From contig VAWI01000022.1 in NCBI GenBank assembly GCA_005884005.1, positions 1-64,000 of the forward strand: 64,000 nucleotides of DNA, given 5' to 3'. The stretch is from Actinomycetota bacterium. GTDB taxonomy: Bacteria; Actinomycetota; Thermoleophilia; Gaiellales; Gaiellaceae. Positions 55,969-63,525 of this stretch are shown here, piece by piece. The notes beneath the pieces were generated by a model. The model saw nothing but the letters and a program-made list of their open reading frames with translations, made no database searches and was not told the origin of the DNA. Made by a program: the position numbers and the translations under genes. How positions within the stretch are numbered: position 1 is the first letter of the stretch; every line of letters starts with the position of its first letter.

Positions 55969-57012
55969 CCGGATTACGCGGCGCTCGCGGGCGGATTCCC
56001 TCGCGGCGTCGAGTACCTCGAGCTCGGCCACGACCTCATCAGCGTCGACGGGTGGCGGGGCGCTCTCGCGCAGCGCGAGCACGACGCCCTCGTAGAACCG
56101 CTGGTAGCCACCGGGAGCGGTCGGAATCCGGCGAGCTTGGGTTCCGGCGCCGAGCAGTCCCCACCGGTCCTCGGGCTCTCGGCCCCAGAGTGCATCGTCT
56201 GGTTTGCGCCCTGCACGCATGGACTCCTCCTGGACGTCCAGGCCGTACTTGACGTAGGCGGCACGGCTGCCGAGCACCCGAAAACGCGGCCCCGGCTGGG
56301 CTGCGACGGCGCTCATCCACAGATGCGATCGGACACCCGACTCGTGCGTCAGCGCGACGAAGGTATCGTCGTCCGTCTGGGCGCCTGAGCGGCGGATGTC
56401 CACCTCGGCATTGACGTGCACGGCGGGGCCGAAGAGGCAGAGCGCTTGATCCACCAGGTGGCTGCCGAGATCGTAGAGCAACCCGCCCGCGTCCTCGGCT
56501 TCGCCCGACTCGCGCCAGCCGGCTGAGAGCTCCGGTCGCCAGCGCTCGAAGCGGGACTCGAACCGCGCGACCTGCCCGAGCGCGTCTTCCTGCAGCAGCC
56601 CACGCAGGGTCAGGAAGTCTCCGTCCCAGCGGCGATTCTGAAAGACCGTCAGCATCACCCCCTGCTCGCGCGCGTCCCGCACCAGCGAGCGGCCCTCCTC
56701 TGCGCTCGCTGCGAGCGGCTTGTCGACCACCACGGCGAGACGGGCCTCGATCGCCGCGCGCGCAAGCGGAACGTGGACGCGGTTCGGCGCCGCGACGACG
56801 ACGAGGTCGAGATCGCCGGCCCGCTCCCAGACCTCCCGTGGCGAGTCCAGCAGCGCTGCCCCGGGATGGTCGCGGCGGGCGCGCGACCGCCGCTCGTCGT
56901 CACGAGTGACGATCGCGGCGAGCTCGAGGCCGTCCACGGCTGCGATGAGTGGCGCATGGAAGACCGCTCCCGCCAGGCCGTAGCCGAGCAGTGCGACGCG
57001 AATGGCGGTCAC
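55960..57012 (-). CDS. Gfo/Idh/MocA family oxidoreductase
   Basis: A 350-residue NAD(P)-dependent sugar-type oxidoreductase. The Rossmann start is VALLGYGLAGAVFHAPLI, the block VDKPLAA (EKP-type, with catalytic Lys) follows at about 95-101, and GGLLYDLGSHLVDQAL (about 193-208) is the second-domain substrate block. VFQNRRWDGDFLTL is also family-typical. Such enzymes act on inositol, glucose-derived or amino sugars. GTG 57012 is supported by a TATAAC 8 nt upstream on the minus strand. Confidence 0.88.
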   Translation of the reverse strand: MTAIRVALLGYGLAGAVFHAPLIAAVDGLELAAIVTRDDERRSRARRDHPGAALLDSPREVWERAGDLDLVVVAAPNRVHVPLARAAIEARLAVVVDKPLAASAEEGRSLVRDAREQGVMLTVFQNRRWDGDFLTLRGLLQEDALGQVARFESRFERWRPELSAGWRESGEAEDAGGLLYDLGSHLVDQALCLFGPAVHVNAEVDIRRSGAQTDDDTFVALTHESGVRSHLWMSAVAAQPGPRFRVLGSRAAYVKYGLDVQEESMRAGRKPDDALWGREPEDRWGLLGAGTQARRIPTAPGGYQRFYEGVVLALRESAPPPVDADEVVAELEVLDAARESARERRVIRLA

Positions 57013-57020
57013 GGCCGCCC

Positions 57021-57026
57021 GTTATA
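57021..57026 (-). promoter_or_regulatory. -10 element of the oxidoreductase gene
   Basis: Minus-strand TATAAC ends 8 nt before GTG 57012, within the short gap after the gene ending at 57042. Confidence 0.45.
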
Positions 57027-57041
57027 TCTCGCAGGGTCCTC

Positions 57042-57413
57042 CTAGTTGAGCGAGAGCTCGAGAACGGCGCAGTTATCCTTGTACTCCTCGGCGGCCCGGT
57101 CGAGAACTGCGACCACCTTGTCCTGCGTCTGGCGTGGATGATCGTTCCAGTCGACCAGGGAGTCGGTTTCGATCAAGTCCGCCAATGCGAACAGCGCAGA
57201 TCCAAGCTCGGCGAGCGGCATCTCACCCGTGAGCGACGCCTCGCGTTCCAGGACGGCAACCATGGCGCCGAGCAAGGACCAGCTCGCGGCCTTCTCGTCC
57301 CACGGGTCGACCTCGAAGCCGTTGACGTCGCGGGCATCCGCGCCATTGCACCAAGAATCGGCGACAAGCTTTCGCGCGTCCTGCAGGAGCCGACGACCCC
57401 GCGATTCCGTCAT
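57042..57413 (-). CDS. Hypothetical protein (DUF6197-like)
   Basis: A 123-residue soluble protein. The layout SWCNGADARD ... ASWSLLGAMVAVLE ... LVDWNDHPRQTQDKVVAVLDRAAEE resembles DUF6197 proteins, in which a conserved W-C-x-G and a late W-N-D are typical. Function unknown. It precedes the oxidoreductase gene by 30 bases but the latter has its own -10 element. Confidence 0.55.
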   Translation of the reverse strand: MTESRGRRLLQDARKLVADSWCNGADARDVNGFEVDPWDEKAASWSLLGAMVAVLEREASLTGEMPLAELGSALFALADLIETDSLVDWNDHPRQTQDKVVAVLDRAAEEYKDNCAVLELSLN

Positions 57414-57460
57414 TGTCCCAGCGCGTCCCCGACTGTGGCGAGCCTAAACAACGTCAGCGA

Positions 57461-57466
57461 TAGGAT
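57461..57466 (+). promoter_or_regulatory. -10 element of the 57476 gene
   Basis: TAGGAT ends 9 nt before ATG 57476. The same hexamer is used at 35680 and 52685. Confidence 0.45.
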
Positions 57467-57475
57467 CGCGTATGA

Positions 57476-57811
57476 ATGGAAGAGCGAGAACGACGGATCG
57501 GACGCAACGAGGCGCTGTTCCGCGAGGTCAACGAGCGGATCGAGCGCGTCAGCGGAGCGCTGCAAACGGGCACCGACTCGATGACGATCCTGTGCGAGTG
57601 CGGGAATGAGTCCTGCGTCGAGCGCATCGAGGTTTCGGTGTCCGATTACGAGCGAATCCGGAAGGATCCGAAACTCTTCTTTGTCCACTCAGGGCACGCG
57701 AAGCCCGAAGTCGAGACGGTCGTCGAGGAGCACGAGGGGTACGACGTCGTCCGCAAGAACTCCGGCCCAGCCGCCGACATGGCGCGCGAGCTCGATCCGC
57801 GCAGCGATTAG
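57476..57811 (+). CDS. Conserved hypothetical protein with CxCxxxxC motif
   Basis: A 111-residue soluble protein. The central part, ILCECGNESCVERIEVSVSDYERIRKDP followed by FFVHSGH, resembles a small actinobacterial family with three Cys (CxCxxxxC) and a late His, which could bind a metal. An N-terminal helix (about 1-25) is highly charged. Function unknown. The stop overlaps the convergent lectin-like gene by 4 bases. Confidence 0.6.
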   Translation: MEERERRIGRNEALFREVNERIERVSGALQTGTDSMTILCECGNESCVERIEVSVSDYERIRKDPKLFFVHSGHAKPEVETVVEEHEGYDVVRKNSGPAADMARELDPRSD

Positions 57812-58470
57812 CCGAGCGCGGAAAAGCCGGAGCTGTCGCGCGTGACCCCGGCGCCGAGGCGCTCGGCATCCGCGAGAGCGGCCCACCGGCCCGAATGAAG
57901 CGTCGAGACGGCTTCGAACCGGTAGGCGTAACGGTTGCAGGTCGCGTGGCCCGCCGCCCAGCTCTCGGCGGTGACGACCGGCCGCCAGGACCCCCCGGTC
58001 GTCGGCAGATACGCGGCCTCGCCGACCCGGTGCTCGTTCACGAACGCTAGCCAGACGTCGCGACCGGTCTCGACGACGCGAACCCGGTAGCGGCGGCCGA
58101 CAACGGCGGGCCCCAGGTCGGCGAAGCGGCGCGCGTGGCCCCGCGAGACCTCCTCGACGTAGAGGCGTAGCCCGACCTGGGGGAAGGCGGCGATGCCCGC
58201 CTGCAGCCATTCACTCTCGCCGCGGGGGCCTTCATGGATGCCGCCGACGCCGACCCAGGCCGCCGCGTGCCCAGTCGGGACGGCCGCCGGCGCCGACGCC
58301 GAGATCGTCGCGGCGACGCCATTCGATCCGTCGCGGCCGGCATAGCCCGCGTAGCTGTAGCCGAGCGTGCACGGCCGCACGCCGGCCTGCGACGGTGACG
58401 CCAGAGACGGCGCGACGACCAACGAAGCGACGACGACGAGCGCCGCGGCTGCGACTGCCTTGCATCTCAA
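57808..58470 (-). CDS. Secreted lectin/eqolisin-fold-like protein
   Basis: A 220-residue exported protein. Residues 1-29 are a signal peptide (AAAALVVVASLVVAPSLASPSQA). The mature part has AAWVGVGGIHEGPRGESEWLQAGI, which resembles the beta-sandwich of G1 (eqolisin) peptidases and concanavalin-like lectins, and a late block TTGGSWRPVVTAESWAAGHATCNRYAYRF. The catalytic Gln/Glu pair of eqolisins cannot be confirmed, so it is called by fold only. GGAGGAAGGGG lies a few bases before the ATG. Confidence 0.6.
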   Translation of the reverse strand: MRCKAVAAAALVVVASLVVAPSLASPSQAGVRPCTLGYSYAGYAGRDGSNGVAATISASAPAAVPTGHAAAWVGVGGIHEGPRGESEWLQAGIAAFPQVGLRLYVEEVSRGHARRFADLGPAVVGRRYRVRVVETGRDVWLAFVNEHRVGEAAYLPTTGGSWRPVVTAESWAAGHATCNRYAYRFEAVSTLHSGRWAALADAERLGAGVTRDSSGFSALG

Positions 58471-58516
58471 CTGAGTCCCCTTCCTCCCAGGGGAAACGGT
58501 ACGACACTCGGGCGGG

Positions 58517-59662
58517 TTACGGCAAGTCGCCGACCGGCTCCGCGGAGCGGGCGCGCGTGGCGACCCAGGTCGCGAGACAGATGCCTGCGAGGATCAGATA
58601 GGCGGCCGAGTCTCCCGCCGCGCCGGCCAGAGCGCCGCCGGCGGCCGGCCCGATCAGCGCGCCGATGCCCCAGCAAGCGTTCATGAGACCGAACGCGAGC
58701 CCCTGCGCCACGCCGGCTTGTTCCGCCCCGTGCGAGATCAGCGCGAGGCCCGGCGTGTAGAAGGCGCCGTAGGCGATGCCGGAGGCCAAGACGAGCGGCG
58801 CAATCAGCGCCGGCTGTGTCGCCCCGGCGAGGGCGACCGAGACGATGATGGAGCCGATGAGCGCAGCCCGAACCGGCCGCATCCGGCCGTGGCGGTCGGT
58901 CAGGCGGCCGAGCATCGGATTCAGGATGGTCTCGAGCCCCGTCGTGGCGAGGAAGAGCGCACCGATAGCGATCGTGCCCCAGCCGTGCTCGCTCAGTCGC
59001 AGCGGGACGAGCACGATCAGGACGCCGAAGAGCAGTGCGGGCAGCGTGATCAGCCACAGTCCGACCAGAAGCGGTCGTTCTCGCAAGGCGAGCAACCCGG
59101 CCCGCAGGGCCTGCCGATCGGGCGCGACTCCGGGAGTCGTCGCGGCCCAGGCCACGAGCGCAGCTCCGACGACAGTGACCCCGAGAAAGGCCGCGCGTGT
59201 TCCGACGATGCCCGCGAGGGCCCCGAGCACCGGGCCCAGCAGCGCGCCGAACACGGCGGCGCCCATCGCCGTGCCGAGCAGCTGGCCGCGACGATCGCGT
59301 GGGGCCGAGGCGATCACCCAGGCGAGGCCGCCGGCCCACGAGAACGAGCTGCCGATGCCCTGGAAGAAGCGCGAGATCCCCAGCCCCCAGACATTTCCTG
59401 CGAGCGCAAAGCCGAGGCTCGCGGCGGTCATCAGCGTCAAGCCGACGAGGACGGTGCGTTTGGCCCCGAGCCGCGTGGTTGCGAATCCAGCTGGAATCGC
59501 GCCGAGCAGCGTTCCCGCCGCGTAGGTCGAGATGAAGACGCCGGCGCCGGCCTTCGAGAGGTCGTACTTGTGCGCGAAGTGGGGGAGTAAGGGCGTCAGC
59601 GCGGTGAAGAACAGCGTGTCGACCGCGACGACCACGCTCACGAGCACAAGCAAGCGGCGCAT
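58517..59662 (-). CDS. Major facilitator superfamily transporter
   Basis: A 381-residue polytopic protein with about twelve hydrophobic segments. The loop 2-3 motif is [17 protein letters not shown] (G-x3-D-R-x-G-R/K type), and the matching loop 8-9 motif is [13 protein letters not shown]. This fits a drug- or metabolite-exporting MFS member; substrate unknown. ATG 59662 is supported by TAGCTT 7 nt upstream on the minus strand. It is divergent from the cyclophilin gene. Confidence 0.88.
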   Translation of the reverse strand: MRRLLVLVSVVVAVDTLFFTALTPLLPHFAHKYDLSKAGAGVFISTYAAGTLLGAIPAGFATTRLGAKRTVLVGLTLMTAASLGFALAGNVWGLGISRFFQGIGSSFSWAGGLAWVIASAPRDRRGQLLGTAMGAAVFGALLGPVLGALAGIVGTRAAFLGVTVVGAALVAWAATTPGVAPDRQALRAGLLALRERPLLVGLWLITLPALLFGVLIVLVPLRLSEHGWGTIAIGALFLATTGLETILNPMLGRLTDRHGRMRPVRAALIGSIIVSVALAGATQPALIAPLVLASGIAYGAFYTPGLALISHGAEQAGVAQGLAFGLMNACWGIGALIGPAAGGALAGAAGDSAAYLILAGICLATWVATRARSAEPVGDLP

Positions 59663-59669
59663 GCCGACG

Positions 59670-59675
59670 AAGCTA
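59670..59675 (-). promoter_or_regulatory. -10 element of the MFS gene
   Basis: Minus-strand TAGCTT ends 7 nt before ATG 59662. Confidence 0.4.
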
Positions 59676-59692
59676 TCAGCGCTGTCTTTCGG

Positions 59693-59698
59693 TACGGT
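59693..59698 (+). promoter_or_regulatory. -10 element of the cyclophilin gene
   Basis: TACGGT ends 8 nt before ATG 59707. Confidence 0.4.
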
Positions 59699-59706
59699 GC
59701 CGCTCG

Positions 59707-60165
59707 ATGAGCACCGCGACGATGCACACGAACCACGGCGCGATCGAGCTCGAGCTCTTCGACGAGGATGCGCCGAAGACGGTCGAGAACTTCCGGAAGC
59801 TCGCCGCCGACGGCTTCTATGACGGCGTCATCTTTCACCGCGTGATCAAGGACTTCATGATCCAGGGCGGCGACCCGACCGGCACGGGGACGGGCGGGCC
59901 CGGCTACACGTTCGAGGACGAGTTCAACGACCACAAGGTCGAGCGCGGTGCGCTGGCGATGGCCAACGCGGGCCCGAACACGAACGGCAGCCAATTCTTC
60001 ATCGTCACCACCGATGCGGCTCCGTGGCTGGACGGCAAGCACACCGTTTTCGGGCGCGTGACCGGCGGCATGGACGCCGTCGACTCGATCGAAGGTACGG
60101 AGACGGACGCGGGCGACAAGCCGCGCCCGGACGCCGTGATCGAGCGCGTCGAGCTAGTGGCCTGA
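59707..60165 (+). CDS. Peptidyl-prolyl cis-trans isomerase (cyclophilin type)
   Basis: A 152-residue cytosolic cyclophilin that isomerises X-Pro bonds. Active-site blocks are [22 protein letters not shown] (Arg, Phe, Gln), [17 protein letters not shown] and [16 protein letters not shown]. It has no signal peptide. Its stop lies inside the first arm of palindrome copy B (60154-60323), so transcript ends are probably shaped by that structure. Confidence 0.95.
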   Translation: MSTATMHTNHGAIELELFDEDAPKTVENFRKLAADGFYDGVIFHRVIKDFMIQGGDPTGTGTGGPGYTFEDEFNDHKVERGALAMANAGPNTNGSQFFIVTTDAAPWLDGKHTVFGRVTGGMDAVDSIEGTETDAGDKPRPDAVIERVELVA

Positions 60166-60323
60166 CCGGCAACGTTCGCCGGCTCCCCGGCCCGCGATCA
60201 CGCGGCGCCAGAGTCCACGCTCGCCCTTGTCAAGGCTGCCAGCCTTGCCTGCGGGCGATCGCGGCCTCTTGACTTGGTGCTCGCGACCCAGGAAGCGGGC
60301 AGCGTTACCGGCCAGGCCACTAG
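60154..60323. repeat. Long imperfect palindrome (copy B)
   Basis: Outer arms 60154-60173 and 60304-60323 pair at 18 of 20 positions. Inside are stems 60194-60201/60277-60284 (7 of 8), 60208-60213/60266-60271 (5 of 6), 60221-60226/60253-60258 (6 bp) and 60231-60237/60241-60247 (7 bp, 3-nt loop). The order and spacing match copy A at 31425-31586, and paired changes keep the stems. The first arm overlaps the cyclophilin stop. A 23-nt stretch of the left arm (60161-60183) recurs as a direct repeat at 60327-60349. Confidence 0.7.
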
Positions 60324-60326
60324 CGA

Positions 60327-60349
60327 CCTGACCGGCAACGTTCGCCGGC
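60327..60349 (+). repeat. Direct repeat of the left arm of palindrome B
   Basis: The 23 bases 60161-60183 are repeated exactly here, 166 bases downstream. The repeat itself folds (GGC / GCC and CCTG / CAGG arms), so the region contains tandem hairpins. Confidence 0.7.
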
Positions 60350-60537
60350 CAGGCCACAGCTTCGTAACGCTTTTTAGAGCATTTGTGACGATTCGCACGA
60401 CCGGCTAACCCCGGCGGCGGGTTTTCGTCTAAGTCTTCTCGGAAAGGTCAACAGACCAGGGCGCGCCCTTTGTGCCGCAGCGCAGGCCGTGCCCGCCGCC
60501 ACCACTTGACGTCAACCACGAACCGGGGGTCCAACAC
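60350..60537 (+). promoter_or_regulatory. Long leader region of the RPF-like gene
   Basis: About 190 bases without a gene. It includes the sequence GACCGGCTAACCCCGGCGGCG (60399-60419) and several GC-rich complementary blocks (for example GGGCGCGCCC at 60459-60468). Wall-hydrolase genes of this type often carry a c-di-AMP riboswitch, and GGCTAACC is reminiscent of its 3' part, but I do not see its other conserved blocks in order. Confidence 0.3.
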
Positions 60538-61098
60538 GTGTCTGCAAAAAAACGCTGGCTGTTGCTGTTAATGAGCGTCTTCGCGCTGACTGCGGGAGTT
60601 GCCCGCGCCGCTGAATCACTCTCGGCGCGGAAGGTTCTGATGCACGCCGCCGAGCATCGACGGCACGCGAAGAAGCAGAGGCACCTGAACTCCCGTCTGA
60701 TCCACCGGCTTCGCGCTGAAACGTGGCGCTGGCAGGCGCTGATGGGGAGAGCCAGAACTCACCGTTCGGCCACGCCGAGCACGAAGGCCGTCCTGCGTTT
60801 CTGGGTCCGCGCCGCCGGCCGCGCGTATGTCCAAGCGATTCACCCGCCGCACAAAGGCGCGTGGCTTTGCATCCACCGCTACGAGGGCTCCTGGCGCGAT
60901 TCAGGCGATCCGTATTGGGGCGGCCTCCAGATGGACCGGGGCTTCATGTCCGGCTACGCGCCGCGCTACCTGCTTCGCCGGGGTCTGGCCGATCACTGGT
61001 CGCCGCTCGAGCAGATGTGGGTCGCGGAGCGCGCCTACCGCAGTGGAGGCGGGTTCTACGCATGGCCGAACACGGCACGGGCGTGCGGATTGATCTGA
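60538..61098 (+). CDS. Secreted RPF/transglycosylase-like protein
   Basis: A 186-residue exported protein starting at GTG 60538. Residues 1-24 form a signal peptide (WLLLLMSVFALTAGVARAAE), and a basic, probably helical region (about 30-70) follows. The C-terminal 75 residues resemble the resuscitation-promoting-factor/transglycosylase domain: CIHRYEGSWRDSGDPYWGGLQMDRGF (candidate catalytic Glu in RYEGSW) and WSPLEQMWVAERAYRSGGGFYAWPNTARACG. It probably cleaves peptidoglycan glycan strands. It has a long untranslated leader next to palindrome B. Confidence 0.8.
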   Translation: MSAKKRWLLLLMSVFALTAGVARAAESLSARKVLMHAAEHRRHAKKQRHLNSRLIHRLRAETWRWQALMGRARTHRSATPSTKAVLRFWVRAAGRAYVQAIHPPHKGAWLCIHRYEGSWRDSGDPYWGGLQMDRGFMSGYAPRYLLRRGLADHWSPLEQMWVAERAYRSGGGFYAWPNTARACGLI

Positions 61099-61122
61099 GC
61101 GGCTTTGGGGGAGAGTAGGGGC

Positions 61123-62169
61123 ATGCCCGACGAGCAGATGCGAGCGTTGCTGGAGCACGGAGAGGAGCAGGGCTGCCTCAACCTCTCGCAGTTCAGCGAG
61201 TTCGTGCAGGAGCACGAGCTCGACGAGGGACAGCTGGCCCATCTCTACGAAGAGCTCGAGGCCCGTCACATCGAGCTCACCGACGACTGCGCGCGGAACG
61301 AAACCGAGACCGAGTCGACCTTCGTGAACGGGGACCTCGCCATCGCGACGACCGACGCTCTCCAACTGTTCCTGAACGAAGCGGCAAAATGGCCGCTGCT
61401 GACCGCAGAGGAGGAGGTTGAGCTCGCGAAGCGGATCGAGCGCGGCGACCAGGCGGCGAAGGAGCGAATGATCAACTCGAATCTCCGCCTCGTCGTGTCG
61501 ATCGCGAAGCGCTATCAGGGCCACGACCTGCACCTGCTCGACTTGATCCAGGAGGGGATCATCGGCCTGATTCGAGCAGTCGAGAAATTCGACTGGCGAC
61601 GTGGGTTCAAGTTCTCGACCTACGCGACCTGGTGGATCCGCCAGGCCGTCCAGCGCGGCGTCGCGAACAAGTCGCGGACGATTCGGATCCCCGTCCACAT
61701 CGTCGAGCGCGAGCAGAAGATGGCCCGCGCCGAGCGCGAGCTCGCGACCCAGCTCGGCCGGATACCGACAGAGCAAGAGGTCGCGAGGCGGGCGAAGCTG
61801 CCGTTGAAGCAGGTCCGCGAGGTCCGACAGATCGCCCGTGCGGTGACGAGCCTCGACAAGCCGATTGGCGCCGAGAACGAAGGCTCCTTCGGCGAGCTCG
61901 TCCCGGCCGACCAGGAGACTCCGGAAGAGGAGGTCACCTATAGCCTCCAGGAAGAGGCTCTGCGGCAGGCGGTCGACGAGCTGCCGGAGCGTGAGCGCAA
62001 GATCGTCAAGCTCCGGTACGGCCTAAACGGAGACCGCGACCCGAAGTCGCTCGACGCGATCGGCCGGGAACTCGGAATCACGCGTGAGCGCGTCCGTCAG
62101 ATCGAGGCGGCCGCGCTGGAGCGTCTCGCGGTCAACCGCGAGCTCGACGCGGTCTCGGACGCGGCCTAA
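61123..62169 (+). CDS. RpoD/SigA-type sigma-70 factor
   Basis: A 348-residue sigma factor with all main regions. The N-terminal 70 residues look like a short region 1.1, followed by region 1.2 ([30 protein letters not shown]), region 2 ([52 protein letters not shown]), region 3 and region 4 ([11 protein letters not shown], with the [18 protein letters not shown]). The SNLRLVV and [12 protein letters not shown] blocks mark group 1/2 sigma-70. Whether it is the sole primary sigma or a group 2 copy cannot be told here. ATG 61123 is chosen over 61105 because of the upstream AGTAGGGG. Confidence 0.92.
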   Translation: MPDEQMRALLEHGEEQGCLNLSQFSEFVQEHELDEGQLAHLYEELEARHIELTDDCARNETETESTFVNGDLAIATTDALQLFLNEAAKWPLLTAEEEVELAKRIERGDQAAKERMINSNLRLVVSIAKRYQGHDLHLLDLIQEGIIGLIRAVEKFDWRRGFKFSTYATWWIRQAVQRGVANKSRTIRIPVHIVEREQKMARAERELATQLGRIPTEQEVARRAKLPLKQVREVRQIARAVTSLDKPIGAENEGSFGELVPADQETPEEEVTYSLQEEALRQAVDELPERERKIVKLRYGLNGDRDPKSLDAIGRELGITRERVRQIEAAALERLAVNRELDAVSDAA

Positions 62170-62214
62170 ACCCCATCACGCGTTTTTCCTCGCCACGTCG
62201 GGAATAGGTGCGGC

Positions 62215-62691
62215 GTGGCGCGTGTCGCACGTCGAGGTCTGATCTGGCTCGGCTGGTGGTGCGTCCTCTGGCCGCTCTGGCTTGTCTTCGTCGGGGCGTG
62301 GGATCTCGTCGACGCGGTCGCCGGAATCGCGGCCGCTGCGATCGCCGCGATCGCCGCGCTCGTCGTGCATGAGCTCGGACTGCTCTCCTTCACGCCGCGT
62401 GCGCGCGCGTTCGCGGGCCTTGGGCGCGTGCCGCTGCAGGTAATCGTCGACTTCGGGATTCTCGTCGCGGCGCTGGCGCGGACGCTCGCGGGCCGGCCCG
62501 TGCGCGGCGTCTTTCTGGCCAAACAGCTGCCGGCGGGCGGTTCGGGGCACGAGGCGGCCTTCGCCCGCGCCTTGGCGGCCGTCGCCGCCACCTACAGCCC
62601 TAATGCCTATGTCGTCGATGTCGACCTCGAGCGCAACGCGGCCCTGATGCACGATCTGGTCCGGAACCACGCCTCCGAAGCGCCGCTATGA
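62215..62691 (+). CDS. mnhE: Na+/H+ antiporter subunit E (MnhE/MrpE)
   Basis: A 158-residue membrane protein with two or three N-terminal helices (about 9-28, 32-50) and a soluble C-terminal half, typical of MrpE. The SPNAYVVDVDLERN block is a degenerate form of the family's TPGT...D segment. It is part of the Mrp complex, which exchanges cytosolic Na+ for H+. The GTG start lies 45 bases after the sigma gene. The stop overlaps mnhF (ATGA), the first of a run of such overlaps. Confidence 0.85.
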   Translation: MARVARRGLIWLGWWCVLWPLWLVFVGAWDLVDAVAGIAAAAIAAIAALVVHELGLLSFTPRARAFAGLGRVPLQVIVDFGILVAALARTLAGRPVRGVFLAKQLPAGGSGHEAAFARALAAVAATYSPNAYVVDVDLERNAALMHDLVRNHASEAPL

Positions 62692-62939
62692 ACGTGTACC
62701 TGATCGCGGCGACGGCTCTGATCGCGGCGATCGCGCCGTGTCTGGTCGTCTGTGCCCGCGGCAGCGTGATGGAGGCGATCGCCGCGCTCGAGCTTTGTGG
62801 GACGCTGACGACGCTCGCACTGATCTGTCTCGCCGAGGGCTTCCACCGCCAGGCGTACTTCGGGGTCGCTCTCGTCTGCTCGGTGCTCGTCTGGATCGGC
62901 GGGCTCGTGTTCGTGCGTTTCGCCGGCCGGCTGAAATGA
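62688..62939 (+). CDS. mnhF: Na+/H+ antiporter subunit F (MnhF/MrpF)
   Basis: An 83-residue protein with three membrane helices. The MrpF layout (helix, V-x-A-x-G-S block as VCARGSVMEAIAALELCGT, two more helices) is visible. It overlaps both neighbours by ATGA. It is part of the Mrp Na+/H+ antiporter. Confidence 0.87.
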   Translation: MNVYLIAATALIAAIAPCLVVCARGSVMEAIAALELCGTLTTLALICLAEGFHRQAYFGVALVCSVLVWIGGLVFVRFAGRLK

Positions 62940-63286
62940 GCCCCTTCAACCTCGCCGTCACCGCGCTGCTCGCCGCGGGGGTCGCCTGCGAGGTCCTCTG
63001 CGCACTCGGCGTGCTCGTGATGCGCGGCCCGTTCCAGAAGCTCCACTACGCGTCGGCCGGAACGACCGTCGGGGCGTTCTTCATCGGCTTGGCGATTGTG
63101 GCGCGAGAGACGTTGCACGCAGGCGGGGCGGTCGAGGTCTCCGCCGGCGGGCTCGAGGTGCTTGCCGCGGTCTGCTTCATGTTCCTGCTCGGGCCCGCGG
63201 TGACGATCCTGACGGCGCGTACGGCGCGCCGGCTCGAGCACGAGCCGGTGGAGATCACCCCCGCCGAACTGGAGCGCGGCTCGTGA
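62936..63286 (+). CDS. mnhG: Na+/H+ antiporter subunit G (MnhG/MrpG)
   Basis: A 116-residue protein with three helices. The family block is RGPFQKLHYASAGTTVGAFFIGLAI, matching the conserved P-x-x-x-x-R-H-A-x-x-x-x-x-T pattern of MrpG with some changes. ATG 62936 overlaps the mnhF stop; the stop overlaps the next GTG. A short charged tail (about 96-116) ends it. Confidence 0.87.
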   Translation: MSPFNLAVTALLAAGVACEVLCALGVLVMRGPFQKLHYASAGTTVGAFFIGLAIVARETLHAGGAVEVSAGGLEVLAAVCFMFLLGPAVTILTARTARRLEHEPVEITPAELERGS

Positions 63287-63525
63287 TCCCGCTGCAGGTC
63301 GTGCTGCTCGTGCTGATGGGAATCGTGGGCACGACGGTCGTGCTGGCCCGAGATCCGTTGCGGCAGGCGATCGTGAACAGTGTCTACGGACTCGTCGCCG
63401 TCCTACTCTTCGTCGTCTTCCAAGCGCCGGACGTCGCGCTCTCCGAGCTCGTGGTCGGCACCGTCGCGATGCCGCTCGTCCTGCTCGTCGCGATCCTGAA
63501 GGTTCGCCGGAAGGGCGGCCGCTGA
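63283..63525 (+). CDS. DUF4040 / MbhD-like Mrp subunit
   Basis: An 80-residue protein with two or three helices: VVLLVLMGIVGTTVVLARDPLRQAIVNSVYG, then FQAPDVALSELVVGTVAMPLVLLVA. The APDVALSE block is the DUF4040 signature, found in the C-terminal part of MnhA or as a separate MbhD-like subunit. Here it is a separate gene between G and B, seen in Mbh/Mrp-type clusters where MnhA is split. The stop overlaps the following mnhB frame. Confidence 0.82.
   Translation: MIPLQVVLLVLMGIVGTTVVLARDPLRQAIVNSVYGLVAVLLFVVFQAPDVALSELVVGTVAMPLVLLVAILKVRRKGGR

Noticed and set aside
60285-60299. GACCCA block of palindrome B as the 5' part of a c-di-AMP riboswitch
   Set aside because: The same block follows the stem in copy A, which has no GCUAACC partner downstream, and the GGGGTGAA-type block expected soon after is missing.
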